From positions 1,240,001 through 1,304,000 of the forward strand of contig WIUZ02000007.1 in NCBI GenBank assembly GCA_015956445.1: 64,000 nt of DNA, in the 5' to 3' direction. Position 1 is the first letter of the stretch; each line of letters begins with the position of its first letter. Shown here piece by piece: positions 1 to 11,363 of the stretch. This DNA comes from Thelephora terrestris. Taxonomy: Eukaryota > Basidiomycota > Agaricomycetes > Thelephorales > Thelephoraceae. Position numbers and translations under genes: made by a program. The notes below the pieces were generated by a model, which saw only the letters and a program-made list of their open reading frames with translations, searched no databases and was not told the origin of the DNA.

Positions 1-996
1 GGTGGCAATGCTCGAAGTGCATAGTCGCCTCCCTTCTTGCACTGCCCGCTGGCAGTTATGGGGGTGAGGCGGGACAACCGTTTGTGTGCTTGCCGCAATC
101 AGTCCGTATCCCATCGACCCTCCCAAGTTCTGTACTTGACCCCTCAAGTCCTGGGTCCGTGTGTCGTTCTTACAGAACTGAGGAGATGGGCCACGCAGGG
201 GGGCAGCGAGCTGAAGGGGATAGGGCGCGATGGGGTTGGAAAGCAGTCTCCTCGCACGTGCGGGCTATGCTAGGGACCCTTCAATTCGTGCCCTTTGTCC
301 TGCTGTGAACGAACCCGACCTAGCACATCAAGTCCTTGACGGACGTGTCGTGAAAGGCAGACGGTGATCATAGCAACTCCATCACAGCCCAGGTCCCATC
401 GTTTATGGATTGGGACGTCCGACGTCCTGCGTGATGCCATATAGGAATCGGCTCAAGGAGAGAGTCTGAGGTCAGAAGGCATAGATGAGGGTACAGGGGA
501 CTCGACGACCCCACCAGATGAATCCACGTGAAGGGATGGACTTGATAGAATTCGCACCGCCCTTCCAGGCCCTTCCTCGGGCATGCACAGCGGTCATTAA
601 CCCCAGAAGCCAGCCACAGTCTGGAAATTATTCATGTTGAGCTGGACACTCCGATTCACACGGATAGCCTTTAAGTCACCCTACTGTAACATGTCGATTT
701 GATCGACGTCCTTTGTTCTTGCCTCGATGGGCAACGAGCTCGAGTTCTTGGCCGCCCAAGTTGCTCTCCCGAAGATGGACGTCTGGACAGCCACCTTCAT
801 TATTGTCGGCCCATTCAGGTCAGTGTGCACCGCAGTACGTAAGATGCTCGCCCAATATATCAATCCCAGCCTCCCCAGCCTTCCGATGTTCGCTTGTCGC
901 TGTCCCCCCACCCCTACGACTCTGCGTCTTGAATCCCCTTCTTCCTTGTAATCTGCCGAGAGCGCAGACCTCCTCCCTAGCCCTCCGGAACACACC
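1..996. other. no recognisable gene
   Basis: I see only short frames without family resemblance and no convincing exon chain. The last 100 bases carry a pyrimidine-rich stretch just before the start codon at 997, as expected for a fungal promoter or 5' leader. Confidence 0.5.
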
Positions 997-3939
997 ATGG
1001 AGGAACAAATCGCTAACCTTGATAAAGCGTGCGTCAAATTGACATCCCTTTTTTCAATCTTTCTGACCGCGTTTCTTGTTCTTCAGTGTGGAGGATGCCA
1101 TACTCAAGGCACTTAAAACTCACTTTGCGCCCCCCGTCGAAACGACCAACAATCCCCACGTTGAATTCTACAACAAGTTTCAACGTCAAGCCGACGCGCA
1201 CGATAGCGACTTTTTGAAAAAATATGGCGGAGACCTGGACATCACCTTGATCTTCGTGGGTTTTTTCTCTTTTTTACCCACCTGGGGTCCAAACTCACTT
1301 TTGAGGGGAATAGGCTGGTTTGTTCTCCGCCGTCGTAGCCGGTTTCATCGCAATGGTTCAAACCCAGATCCAACCCGACTACACACAACTGAGCCACGAT
1401 CTTCTTTGGATGATGGCCCAATCGATGAATCTGAACCCTCCAGCTAAGCCCAGCAACGATAACCCATGGAATGGCCCCGATCCCAACCTCGTCCGCGTTC
1501 AAACCATCCTTTTTTCCAGTTTGGCCGTCTCTCTCCTCGCTGCATTTGTTGCCATGCTGGGCAAGCAGTGGCTCAACCGATACTCGCAGGCCGACATGCA
1601 CGGGTCTCTCATTCATCGCGGTCGGGACCGACAGCGGAAGATCAACGGAATGACAACATGGCATTTCAATCTGGTCATGGAATTTCTCCCACTCATGCTC
1701 CAAATCGCTCTTCTCCTCCTCGGTTACGCCCTCTCCGACTACCTCCTGACTATCGACAATCTGATCGCTTGGGTCGTCGCCGGTTTCACCGCATCCGGTC
1801 TCTTCTTCTACACCTTCATCGTTCTTGCCGGCATTCTGTCCTACGACTGCCCATTCCAGACCCCATTTTCCCATTTCTTCCATTTCGTGGTTGATTTCGA
1901 CAACAAACACAGGAAGTTCCTCAAGAACTCTAGGAGACGGCTTCGCCACGCCTTATCTCAGCTCAAGAACCGACAGAAGCCAAAGTCAAGTCGATCACCT
2001 CGTTTGGGCGGTCCTGGCATGCCCGATGGGAACATCCAAAGAGATCATATCGAGTTGGCTATGGTCGGCCCACACGTTAACCTACCCACGCTTTTCGAGA
2101 AGGAGACCGATTGGGAAGGCTACGTGTTGGATTCGAACTGTATTGCCTGGATGTTCAAAATGTCCGTAGATGAAGACGTTATCCTGGAGATCATGAAGTT
2201 TATTCCTGAGATCGTTTGGTACAATGGTATTCGGACCACCCCATTACAAAACCTCTACGACACCGTCGTCGATTGCTTCGACCACTCATCCGGAAGCCCC
2301 GTTGTCACCCAGAAATTCAGAGACAAGGCCTACCACGCCGCCAAGGCCCTCGTTCACCTCGGTATCCAGCGCAAGTGCATCGGCAATGAACCCGATACAG
2401 CAGCGTTCAATTACATCGCACGCCGATACCAGCAGAATGTTGGATCCACGCATTACGAGCGGGACTCAGACCTGGAATATACCCTTGGTATGATAGACCG
2501 TGTCTTCGGAGTCCGTGATCCTGCGCCGATGCGCTGGGATAAATTTGCCTTCACTAGTTCTCACCACGCTTGGACGGCTTACATCCTCCTCTACCGCACA
2601 TGGTCCACCCTCAGGAACGGCGAAAACTTACCCGATGACATCAAGGAGTTTGTCCTTTACTCCCTTCGGCAAGTTCCTGCCGTTGCTGCACCAATCATAT
2701 CGGACTGTCTGTCCATCGTTGGACTGGTCCTTGGGATCCAAATGGACGCCGATCACCAGCAGGTTATCGACAAAAGGTCGGTTGATTTTGCGCGAGTCCC
2801 CTTCTCAGATGAGGCTCATTTGTCATAGTAAAAAAATCCAGGCTCAAATCCACAAGATCTACGTGAAGCTCTTTGAGACGTTTGAAAAGACCAGCCCTAC
2901 TGCCACTGAGGTCGACCGTGCCCTTGAAGCCATGAGACTTATCGCTCCACTTTCCACCGAAGACATTGCCAACAAGAGTAACAGTCTCTTCCGTTACCTC
3001 ATGCAGGCTCCCGTCTCTACTGCTTACACCCAGGAGAAGAAATGGGAGGCTTCTCGTCTCGCCTTACACGGGGCCTACAAGTGGGACGAGGTGTTGCCGC
3101 TAGTTGAGGACCCTAAGGACATCCTTGCTTTCTTGAGCCATCACTTCGAGTTGGCTGACAGTGGCGAAGATCAGGGAGAGCCGATCCAGAACGCTTTGCG
3201 CGCGCTGGCCTATGCCCTCGATCCCCAGACTATCGATACCTTCAAGAACTTTGACCCGACCCAGCCCTCTTTCATTCGCGGCATCTGCTTCGCGTTCCAG
3301 GCCGATCGACCTCGCGAACTTCGCAAGGCGGCCCTCTTCTTCCTACCTCTCGTTGCCGACAGATGGTTCAACACCTCCGTCCCAATCATGACAACCGACG
3401 AAATGAAGACTCTGTGCGAAGATTGGGCCTCCGCTGTCGACGAAATAGGACACTCCGCCCACCTCGTGCAGAAAGTAGCTCTCGCGGTTCTGTTGGATAT
3501 GATGAACTCCCCTCACTGGCGCCCTCACATCGTCCCAAAGGAATGGAAGCTCTTGGAACGCTTCACCTCGGCTGTTCCAGACGACTCTGAACCTTTGAAG
3601 AGGTGCCTGGATAACACCGAGTTGTTAGGGGCAATCTCGAACATGGGAAACCCAGACGCTATGACCCTTTGGTCATTGGTTCTGTGGCTGAGGTATAACG
3701 AGTTGAGGCCTGAGGTACAGGTGCAACTCAAGGAGGTCACGAAGGGCGTTCAGAAGTGGGACTTTGAAAGATATTTGGAAGCGATCGAAATGGAGGCGAG
3801 CAAGGCCGAGAATGAGTTGACGGAGTACAACACGTGGTCCACTGACCCGGAGGCTGACGTTCTCAGGACGAAGATTGACCACCTTAGAGAGGCGAAGGAG
3901 TCCTTGATGGCTCTTCAGAGGGGTGTGCGTCGACGTTGA
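997..3939 (+). CDS. DUF6535 multi-pass membrane protein, copy 1
   Basis: Four exons (997-1028, 1087-1255, 1314-2776, 2829-3939) with GT donors and AG acceptors give 924 residues. The N-terminal third is the DUF6535 domain common in Agaricomycetes: a hydrophobic segment near residue 68 (AGLFSAVVAGF), another at about 131-150 ending in GKQWLNRY, then two more at about 190-212 and 217-244 around DNLIAWVVAGF. The rest is a long soluble helical region with no enzyme motif that I recognise. The last intron is only 52 nt and its splice junction is conserved in copy 2. The start ATG is chosen because exon 1 splices in frame in the same place as in copies 2, 3 and 5. Function is unknown; a membrane location is inferred. 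It heads the first of two parallel units, each followed by two 6-16-like genes. Confidence 0.85.
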
Positions 3940-4424
3940 TCTTGGATTGACTGTGTTGATGTTTTGTACTGTATTACCCACCTCCTTCTTTGCATCCACG
4001 TTACTGTATCATCTTCTTTGTCTTTGCTGCTCTGCATCCACGTCTGTATTGTTTTTCTATACTTTCTGTTTCCTCCCACTCCTCGTCCCGCTCTTAGGGA
4101 TAGACTGATGGGGTTCTTCAGCAAGAATAAACAACTGTAAACAATCGTGATGTTGTCCATTACAGCATTTACTCACTCTGCGTCTCCCTATGGCTATGCG
4201 TCGTGGTCTGTATTGTTGGTCCAGAATGATTGCGACCACGCGGCCTCCGCCTGAATTGAAGGGGGTGAGGCCTCGAGGCTTCGAGCATGAGCTTGAGGCC
4301 TCGAAGCGGTCAAGCCCAAGGGTTACACTTCTCAGCGCTCTTTCTCTATCCTACTTCTCCCTTTACCCCCATCACCAACACCCCCGCTTACTATCGACAT
4401 CCTCGTAAAAACCCTCAGAGAATA

Positions 4425-4850
4425 ATGAGTGCGTGACCTTTACGACCCCTGCCCTCGTGATCGCTGACAATCAAAATTCCATCCAGTTCCTCTCCTCGCC
4501 GGTGCTGCTGTAAGTTAGGAATAGTCGGAGCGACGGTCTTCACCGTTCCCGTCCTGGGCATCCTCGGTTTCTCGGCTGTTGGTCCCGTCGCAGGTAAGGG
4601 ACGATCCACCCTTCTTCATACAGGGCATCACCGCCCTGTCAAACACCCGTTTCCTGACTTTTCTTCTTTCTTTTTTCGTTGTTTGATGTTAGGCACGCTC
4701 GCGGCTGGGATGCAAGCTACGATTGGGAACGTCGCGGTTGGCAGTTTGTTCGCGACCGCCCAGGCTACGGCCATGGGAGCTGGGGTCCCCGTCCTCGCTC
4801 AAGGTATAGGTGGAGTTCTGGGGGTGGCCGTCGGCCGTCTTTTCGGCTGA
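4425..4850 (+). pseudogene. IFI6/IFI27-like (6-16 family) small gene, damaged
   Basis: Three-exon layout matching the intact copy at 10095-10537: a four-base first exon (ATGA, 4425-4428), a second exon from 4487, and a last exon ending at TGA 4848-4850. The glycine/alanine-rich 6-16 core is clear (GILGFSAVGPVAG across the second intron, then ATAQATAMGAG). Compared with the intact copy, the start of exon 2 is scrambled between about 4495 and 4520 and one base shorter, which puts a stop early in the frame. An alternative start or splice could rescue it, but I see none that is convincing. Host gene relic of the first DUF6535/6-16 unit. Confidence 0.65.
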
Positions 4851-5216
4851 CGTCGAATCGGAGAGCATTCTTCTTTCTCCCGCTTTGTCTACAGGTCCCG
4901 TATCGGTGTTATCGAAAATTTTGACGCTTGGTTGTGATGGAAATTCTCGTCCCGGGGTTCTTTAGCAATAAGGAAAAAACGTAAACGAATGCGGTCGTGC
5001 TCATCACCACGTTGGCTCTTGGCTCCGCCACAGTTTTCTGTGTGGCTGGGTGTCGCTGTCAACCATCTAGCCGGTGTAAGAGGGTGAGGCCTTGGGTTTA
5101 AAAGTCGAGGGGGCCGTCCCTCTCAGCGCCCTAACTTTTTCCTTCGTTCCCACTTTCCCCACCATCGACATCCTCCACTCGCCTTTGACATTCTTGAAAA
5201 AAACTCTCAAAAAGTA

Positions 5217-5642
5217 ATGGGTGCGTGATACCTATACCTCCCTCCCTGCTCCCATGATCACTGACAATCTACCTTCCATCCAGTTGGATTCATCCCTCTC
5301 GGTGTTGGTGCAGTCGTCGGAGCGACAATCTTTGCACCCTACTTGATCGTCCCCGTCTTGAACGTTGTTGGTTTCTCAGCTGCAGGTCCCGTTGCAGGTA
5401 AGGAAAGATCTCTCCTCCTCACGTGGAAGTTCTACCTTGTCAACCCCTTTTTTCTGACATTGTTTTGAATGGTAGGCTCGTTTGCGGCTTTATGGCAGGC
5501 CTCGATAGGAACCGTCGCCGCCGGTAGTCTATTCGCGGCCGCCCAGGCTATGGCAATGGGAGGTTGAGTTCCGGTCCTTGCTCAAGACATAGGTGGAGTT
5601 GACACCGGAGTCGTGTGGATGACTGTCGCTGCCGTTGTTTGA
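5217..5642 (+). pseudogene. IFI6/IFI27-like small gene, C-terminally truncated
   Basis: Exons 5217-5220 (ATGG), 5284-5397 and from 5476. The frame reads MVGFIPLGVGAVVGATIF, then VGFSAAGPVAG, then the third-exon core (AAGSLFAAAQAMAMGG) before a TGA at 5565-5567, giving 69 aa. The intact paralogue at 10929-11363 has GGA (Gly) where this copy has TGA. Without the stop the frame runs on in register to TGA 5640-5642, which would give the full-length protein. Family proteins are short, hydrophobic and usually membrane-embedded. The truncation removes the final hydrophobic segment, so loss of function is likely but not proven. Confidence 0.65.
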
Positions 5643-6650
5643 ACCGAGGCCAAATCGGAGAGCCGTTTCCCCCCATCGTCTCCAGGTCTTGTTGTTGTAG
5701 ATGTCATTGAATGTTTGACGGTTTGTGTGTAAAATGTGATTATCGTGATCTTGTCATTGATTTTGACCTTGAAAGTTTGAACGACTTGGTGCTCGCCGAA
5801 GGATGCAAAGTGTGGCGGTTTATGGCGGCGGGTGGCGCGGCTATGGGCCATCAGGGAAACTGAACGTTGCTTTCCGTGCTTGTCATGCTTGTTCGGTGGG
5901 AAAGCAGGAAAAGCATTGTGTCAAAAAGCAACCGCCAAAATCGACAAGCAAGGTTCAAATCGTAGTGAAGCACCAAAGCACGGAAATGCAAGCAGATCAT
6001 CTGACCACTAACAATAAATGCATCCTCGGGATCATGCCTCTCTCGAAAGCACGTCCCCCACATACTTTTTCATACACGGCCACCAATCTTCTTCGACAAT
6101 ATCAGGTGCACTCGTTAGCGGGTAATCGGGACATGCCCCCCGGTTGGGATTGCAACTTTCCGGGTTTTTGGGTGATGATTTGCCCGAGTAGTGAGTACTG
6201 CAGCTTGCCCAATTGAACTGTCCCATTCTGAACAACTTGGAGGCACCATCACTTTCTAGCCAATCAAAGACGTCCGGCAAATTCAGTGGCCACCATCCTC
6301 CCTTTCCAATCTCTTCATCAACGTCCCAGACTTGACCTTCTCTATAAAGATTCTCAGAAGCTTATGGGCGCAGGGTCCTCCTATACAATCATGTGATCCT
6401 ATCCTTGGCTAGGCCTCCCTAGGCAGGCCCATTCCTATTCAACGCGGTGATAGTGAATGGGCAACAGCGACCGCCACCGTCCCCTGACAGTCGTCTTGCT
6501 CAGAGTTGGGCGCCTACACCCCCGATATATATTGTCCAAGATAAGGCGTCGTCCTTACATTCCCCCTTGCCTCCTTTACCTTGTTTTTTGTGTTTCGCCT
6601 GGTGCAAATTTTTATTCAACACCCCACCCCCTCGCTCTTTGGAGCACACA
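5643..6650. other. intergenic, promoter side of DUF6535 copy 2
   Basis: No gene is seen. The part from about 6180 to 6300 resembles about 18625-18790, upstream of DUF6535 copy 5. Copies 2 and 5 therefore share 5' flanking DNA as well as N-terminal coding sequence. Confidence 0.5.
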
Positions 6651-9612
6651 ATGGAGGCACCGATCACGAGCCAAGAAGCAGCTATAGACCCAAAAGCGTG
6701 CGTCATAACCATCCTGGCTTTTCACTCCGACCCTTTGTTGACCGCGCTTCTCGCTGCCAGTTTGGAACGTGCTGTGCAAAATGCACTGGAAAATTACTTT
6801 CCCCGCCTTGAATCAAATGACAATGCTCGCGCCGAGTTCTTCAAAAAGTTTAAATACGAAGCCGACAAGTACGACAATGACCTTTCGAAGAGATGCAGCT
6901 CAGACTTGGACACTGCCTCACTCTTTGTGCGTCTTCCTTCATCTCTCTCGTAGACTTTGGTTGTCACGCTGACCTGGTCCTTATGGGTAACAAGGCTGGT
7001 TTGTTCTCCGCAGTTACATCTGCGTTCATCGTCGCCGTTGAGACCAAGCTTGAGCCGGACTATACGCGACTGAGTTACAACGTTCTCACGGTTATTGCCG
7101 ACGCCAACCTTGGAACAATTCCACCTGGCCAACATCCCACTTTACCTCAATGGACTGGTCCCGATCCCACTCTCGTCCACGTCCAAAGCATTCTATTCTC
7201 GAGTTTGGCCGCTTCCCTCCTGTCTGCGTTTGTCGCCTTGTTGGGAAAGCAATGGCTCAACCGCTACTTCCACGTCGATATGCGGGGAGCTCCCATCGAT
7301 CGCAGTCGAGATCAACAGCGTAAGAGGGACGGAATGACTAACTGGAGGTTCAAACTCGTCACGGAGAGTCTGCCTGTGATGCTCCAAGCCTCTCTCCTCC
7401 TCCTTAGTTGGGCACTTTCCGAATACCTCTTCACTGTCAACAATCTGGTCGCCTGGGTTGTCGTTGGTTTCACCGCGGCCGGTTTCCTTTTCCACTCGAT
7501 CACCGTTGTCGCCGCCATCCTATCCTACGAATGCCCATTCCAGACCCCTCTTTCCCTCATCATTCGCTCCATGTTTTCTCTCGAGTACAGGAAGTATCTC
7601 GATAAATATAATCTCTGGCTTTACCGTATGTTCCCTCGAGAAAGAGGGGAGCGGAGGCAAGGACCCCGTCGTTTTACCATCCCTGACAGGCTCGACGGGA
7701 ACAATGGCACAGAACACTTCGAGTTGCCTACACACCCACCTCATCTCCCCCCTGTGCTGTTCGATCTGGGAACCGACCGGGATGGCTACGTGTTGGATTC
7801 CAAGTGTATCGCCTGGATGTTCGAGATGTCCATGGATTCAGACGTCATCCCATATATCATGAAGCTCATTCCCGAGATCATCTGGCATAACGGTATCCAG
7901 ACCACCCCGTTGGAAAAACTCTACGACGTCGTCCTCGAATGTTTCGATCATTCATCCGGATCACTCGTCGTGACTTCAAACCTCAGGGACAGGGCCTACT
8001 TCGGTGCTAAGGCTCTCGCCCACCTTGGTATCCAGCGCAAGTGCATCGGCAATGAATCCGACACGGCAGCGTTCGAATCTATCGCACGCCGACACCTGCG
8101 GTATGTCGGATCGACGCATTACTACGATGGGGACTCAGACCTGGAATATACTCTCGGCATGATAGATCGCGTCTTCGGAGACCATAACCATGATCCTGCG
8201 CCGATGCGGTGGCATCAATTTGCCTTCACTAGTTCTCACCACGCCTGGATGTCTCACATCCTCCTCTACCGCGCATGGTCCACTTTCCAGAACGGCGAAA
8301 ACTTACCCCATGACGTCAAGGAGTTTGTCCTTTACTCCCTTCGGCAGGTTCCTGCCGTTGCTGCACCAATCATCTCGGACTGCCTGTCCATCACTGGGCT
8401 GGTCCTCGGGATCCAATTGTACGGTGATCAAAAACTTGTTATCAACAAAAGGTCTGTTGATTTTACGCGAATCCCTTCTCAGATGAGGCTCATTTGTCCT
8501 GTCGTAGTAAAAAAATCCAGGCCCAAATCCACAAGATCTACGTGAAGCTCTTCAAGACATTCGAGAAGACCAGCCCTACTGCCGCTGAAGTCGACCGTGC
8601 CCTGGAAGCCATGAGACTTATCGCTCCGCTCTCCGAGGAAGACATTGCCATCAAGAGTTACAGCCTCTTCCGAATCCTCATGAAGGCTCCCGTCTCTCCC
8701 GCTTACACTCAGGAGAAGAAATGGGAGGCTTATCGTCTCGCCTTGCACGGGGCCTACAAGTGGGACAATTTCTTGCCGCTAGTCGAGGATCCTAGGGACA
8801 TCCTTACTTTCTTGAGCCATCACTTCGAGTTGGCTGACAGAGGCGAAGATCAGGGCGAGCCGATTCAGAACGCTTTGCGCGCGCTGGCCTATGCCCTCAA
8901 TCCCCAGACTATTGATACCTTCAAGAACTTTGACCCGACCCAGCCCTCTTTCATTCGCGGCATCTGCTTCGCGTTCCAGGCCGGTCAACCTCGCGAACTT
9001 CGCAAGGCGGCCCTCTTCTTCCTACCTCTCGTTGCCGACAGATTGTTCAACACCTCCGCCCCAATCATGACAACCGACGAAATGAAGACTCTGTGCGAAA
9101 ATTGGGCCTCCGCTGTCGACGAAATAGGACACTCCGCCTACCTCGTGCAGAAAGTAGCTCTCGCGGTTCTGTTGGATATGATGAACTCCCCTCACTGGCG
9201 CCCTCACATCGTCCCAAAGGAATGGAAGCTCTTGGAACGTTTCACCTCGGCTGTTCCAGACGACTCTGAACCTTTGAAGAGGTGCCTGGATAACACCGAG
9301 TTGTTAGGGGCAATCTCGAACATGGGAAACCCAGACGCCATGTCCCTTTGGTCGTTGGTTTTGTGGCTGAGGTATGCCGAGTTGAAGCCTGAGGTACAGG
9401 TGCAGCTCAAGGAGGTCACGAAGGGCGTTCAGAAGTGGGACTTTGAAAGATATCTGGAAGCGATCGAAATGGAGGCGAGCAAGGCCGAGAACGAGCTGAC
9501 GGAGTACAATCCGTGGACCACTGATCCGGGGGCTGGCGTGCTCAAGACGAAGATTGACAACCTTAGAGTGGCTAAGGAGTCGCTGATGGCTCTCAAGAGT
9601 GGTGGGCGTTGA
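6651..9612 (+). CDS. DUF6535 multi-pass membrane protein, copy 2
   Basis: Exons 6651-6697, 6761-6926, 6995-8451 and 8508-9612 give 924 aa, the same length as copy 1. Intron 1 (63 nt) is a multiple of three and open, so retention would only add 21 residues; splicing is preferred because the same junction is needed in copies 1 and 3. The domain motifs are present: AGLFSAVTSAFIVAV, LLGKQWLNRYF, NNLVAWVVVGF and SYECPFQTP. From about residue 560 onward the protein is nearly identical to copy 1, while the N-terminal third is much more diverged and close to copy 5. That uneven similarity suggests gene conversion between units. It is followed on the same strand by two intact 6-16-like genes. Function unknown. 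Confidence 0.85.
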
Positions 9613-10094
9613 CGTCGATTTTCAATGGGTTGACTGTCGATGGCTTGTACTGAATTACCCACCTCCTTCTTTGCATCCACGCTGTACCATCTTTCTCGTC
9701 TTTTTTACTTTGCTTCCACGTCGTTTATTGGTCCTCTACACTTTTTGTTTCCGCCTGAGGTCCTCCCACTCCTCGTCCTGCTCTTAGGAATATTTAGACT
9801 GATCGGGTTCTTCAGCAAGCTTGTCCATTACAACGTTAACGTACACTTACTCTGAGTCTCGCTATGCGTCGTGGTCTGTATTGTTGGTCCACAATGATCA
9901 CGGCCATGCGGCCTCCGCCTGGCTAGTGTACAATTGAAGGGGGTGAGGCTTCGAGCCTGAGCTAGAGGCCTCGAAGCGGTCAGGCCAAGGGTTGCACTTC
10001 TCAGCGCTCTTTCTCTATCCTACTTCCCCCTTTACCCTTATCACCAAAACCCCCCGCTTACCATCGACATCCTCGTAAAAACCCTCAGAAAATT
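9613..10094 (+). promoter_or_regulatory. spacer with motifs shared by the 6-16-like genes
   Basis: This spacer and 3940-4424 share a purine-rich GGTGAGGC element (about 9948), the string AGGCCTCGAAGCGGTCA and a CTCAGCGCTC element (about 9995) before a pyrimidine-rich leader. Weaker versions of GGTGAGGCCTTGGG and CTCAGCGC precede the second small gene in each unit (about 5085-5125 and 10790-10840). Repetition before four paralogues fits either a common promoter or simple shared descent; the sequence does not tell which. Confidence 0.35.
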
Positions 10095-10537
10095 ATGAGT
10101 GCGTGATCCCTACGCCCCCTGCCCCCATGATTGCTGACAATCGAAATTCCATCCAGTTCCTCTCCTCCCACTCGCCGGCATTGGTGTCGGAATCGTCGGA
10201 GCGACGGTCTTCACCGTTCCCGTCTTGGGCATCCTCGGTTTCTCGGCTGCTGGTCCCGTCGCAGGTGAGGGGAACGATCCACCTCCCTTCACATGGGGCA
10301 TCACCGCCTTGTCAAATACCCGTTTCCTGACTTTTTTTCCTTTTCTTTTTTCGTTGTTGAATTGTAGGCACGCTCGCGGCTGGGATGCAAGCTACGATTG
10401 GGAACGTCGCGGCTGGCAGCTTGTTTGCGACCGCCCAGGCTACGGCCATGGGAGCTGGGGTCCCCGTTCTCGCCCAAGCTATCGGTGGAACTGTCACCGG
10501 AGTTGTGGGACTGGCTGTCAGCAAATTCTTCGGCTGA
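10095..10537 (+). CDS. IFI6/IFI27-like (interferon-induced 6-16 family) protein
   Basis: Exons 10095-10098, 10157-10264 and 10368-10537 encode 93 aa. The first exon is just ATGA, followed by a GTGCGT donor. The protein is almost entirely glycine/alanine-rich and hydrophobic: LAGIGVGIVGATVF, LGILGFSAAGPVAG, TLAAGMQATIGNVAAGSLF, ATAQATAMGAG, and a final IGGTVTGVVGLAVSKFFG. The FSAAGPVAG ... AAGSLFATAQ pattern is the signature of the 6-16/ISG12 family. Animal members sit in mitochondrial or other internal membranes and affect cell death; no fungal role is established that I know of. Intact counterpart of the damaged gene at 4425. Confidence 0.8.
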
Positions 10538-10928
10538 CGTTGAATTGGAGAGCTTTGTAATTTCCCCTCTCTGTCTACAGGTCGCGTATCGGTTTCATCG
10601 AAAATTTTGATGTTTGTTTGTGATGGAACTTCTCGTCCCGGGGTTCTTTAGCAATAAGGAACAAACGTAAACGATGGCCGCGCCATTGCGGTGGTTCCCA
10701 TCACCACGTCGGCTATGGGTTTCCGCCACAGTTCTGCTGTGTGGGTCCAGAATGATTACGGCCTCGTGTCGACCATCTAGCCGGTGTGAAAGGGTGAGGC
10801 CTTGGGCCTTTAAAGTCCAGGGGGCCGTCCCTCTCAGCGCTCCTATCTCTGTCCTTCTTTCCCCCCTTCCCCACCATCGACATCCTCCACTCACCTTTGA
10901 CATTTTTGAAAAGAACTCTCAAAAAGCA

Positions 10929-11363
10929 ATGGGTGCGTGATACCTATACCTCCCTCCCTGCTCCCATGATCACTGACAATCTCCCTTCCACCCAGTTGGA
11001 ATCATTCCTCTCGGTGTTGGTGCAGGAATCGTCGGAGCGACAATCTTGGCACCCTTCTTGACCGTCCCCGTCTTGAACGTTGTTGGTTTCTCAGCTGCCG
11101 GTCCCGTTGCAGGTAAGAAACGATCCCCCCCCCCCCTCTCTCGCGTGAAATTACTACGTTGTGAACCACTTTTTTTCTGACGTTGTTGAATGGTAGGCTC
11201 ACTCGCGGCTGGATTGCAGGCCACGATAGGAAACGTCGCAGCCGGGAGTTTATTCGCGACCGCCCAAGCTACGGCAATGGGAGCTGGAGTTCCGGTCCTT
11301 GCTCAAGGCGTAGGTGGAGTTTTTACCGGAGTTGCGGCAATGGTTGTCGCTGTTGTTGTATGA
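10929..11363 (+). CDS. IFI6/IFI27-like (interferon-induced 6-16 family) protein
   Basis: Exons 10929-10932 (ATGG), 10996-11112 and 11197-11363 encode 95 aa. The order of segments is the same as in its neighbour 834 bp upstream: MVGIIPLGVGAGIVGATI, LNVVGFSAAGPVAG, SLAAGLQATIGNVAAGSLF, ATAQATAMGAGVPVLAQGVGG, and a valine-rich tail. All intron phases match the neighbour, so the pair arose by tandem duplication before the larger unit was duplicated. The ATG with a four-base exon is accepted because all four paralogues share it and it restores the frame of exon 2. Confidence 0.8.

Noticed and set aside
37-308. Overlapping small frames near the left edge
   Set aside because: No family resemblance, no splice partners, and both frames are short.
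1242-1949. 235-residue minus-strand frame inside DUF6535 copy 1
   Set aside because: Antisense shadow of a well-supported exon; the same shadow recurs in the paralogues.
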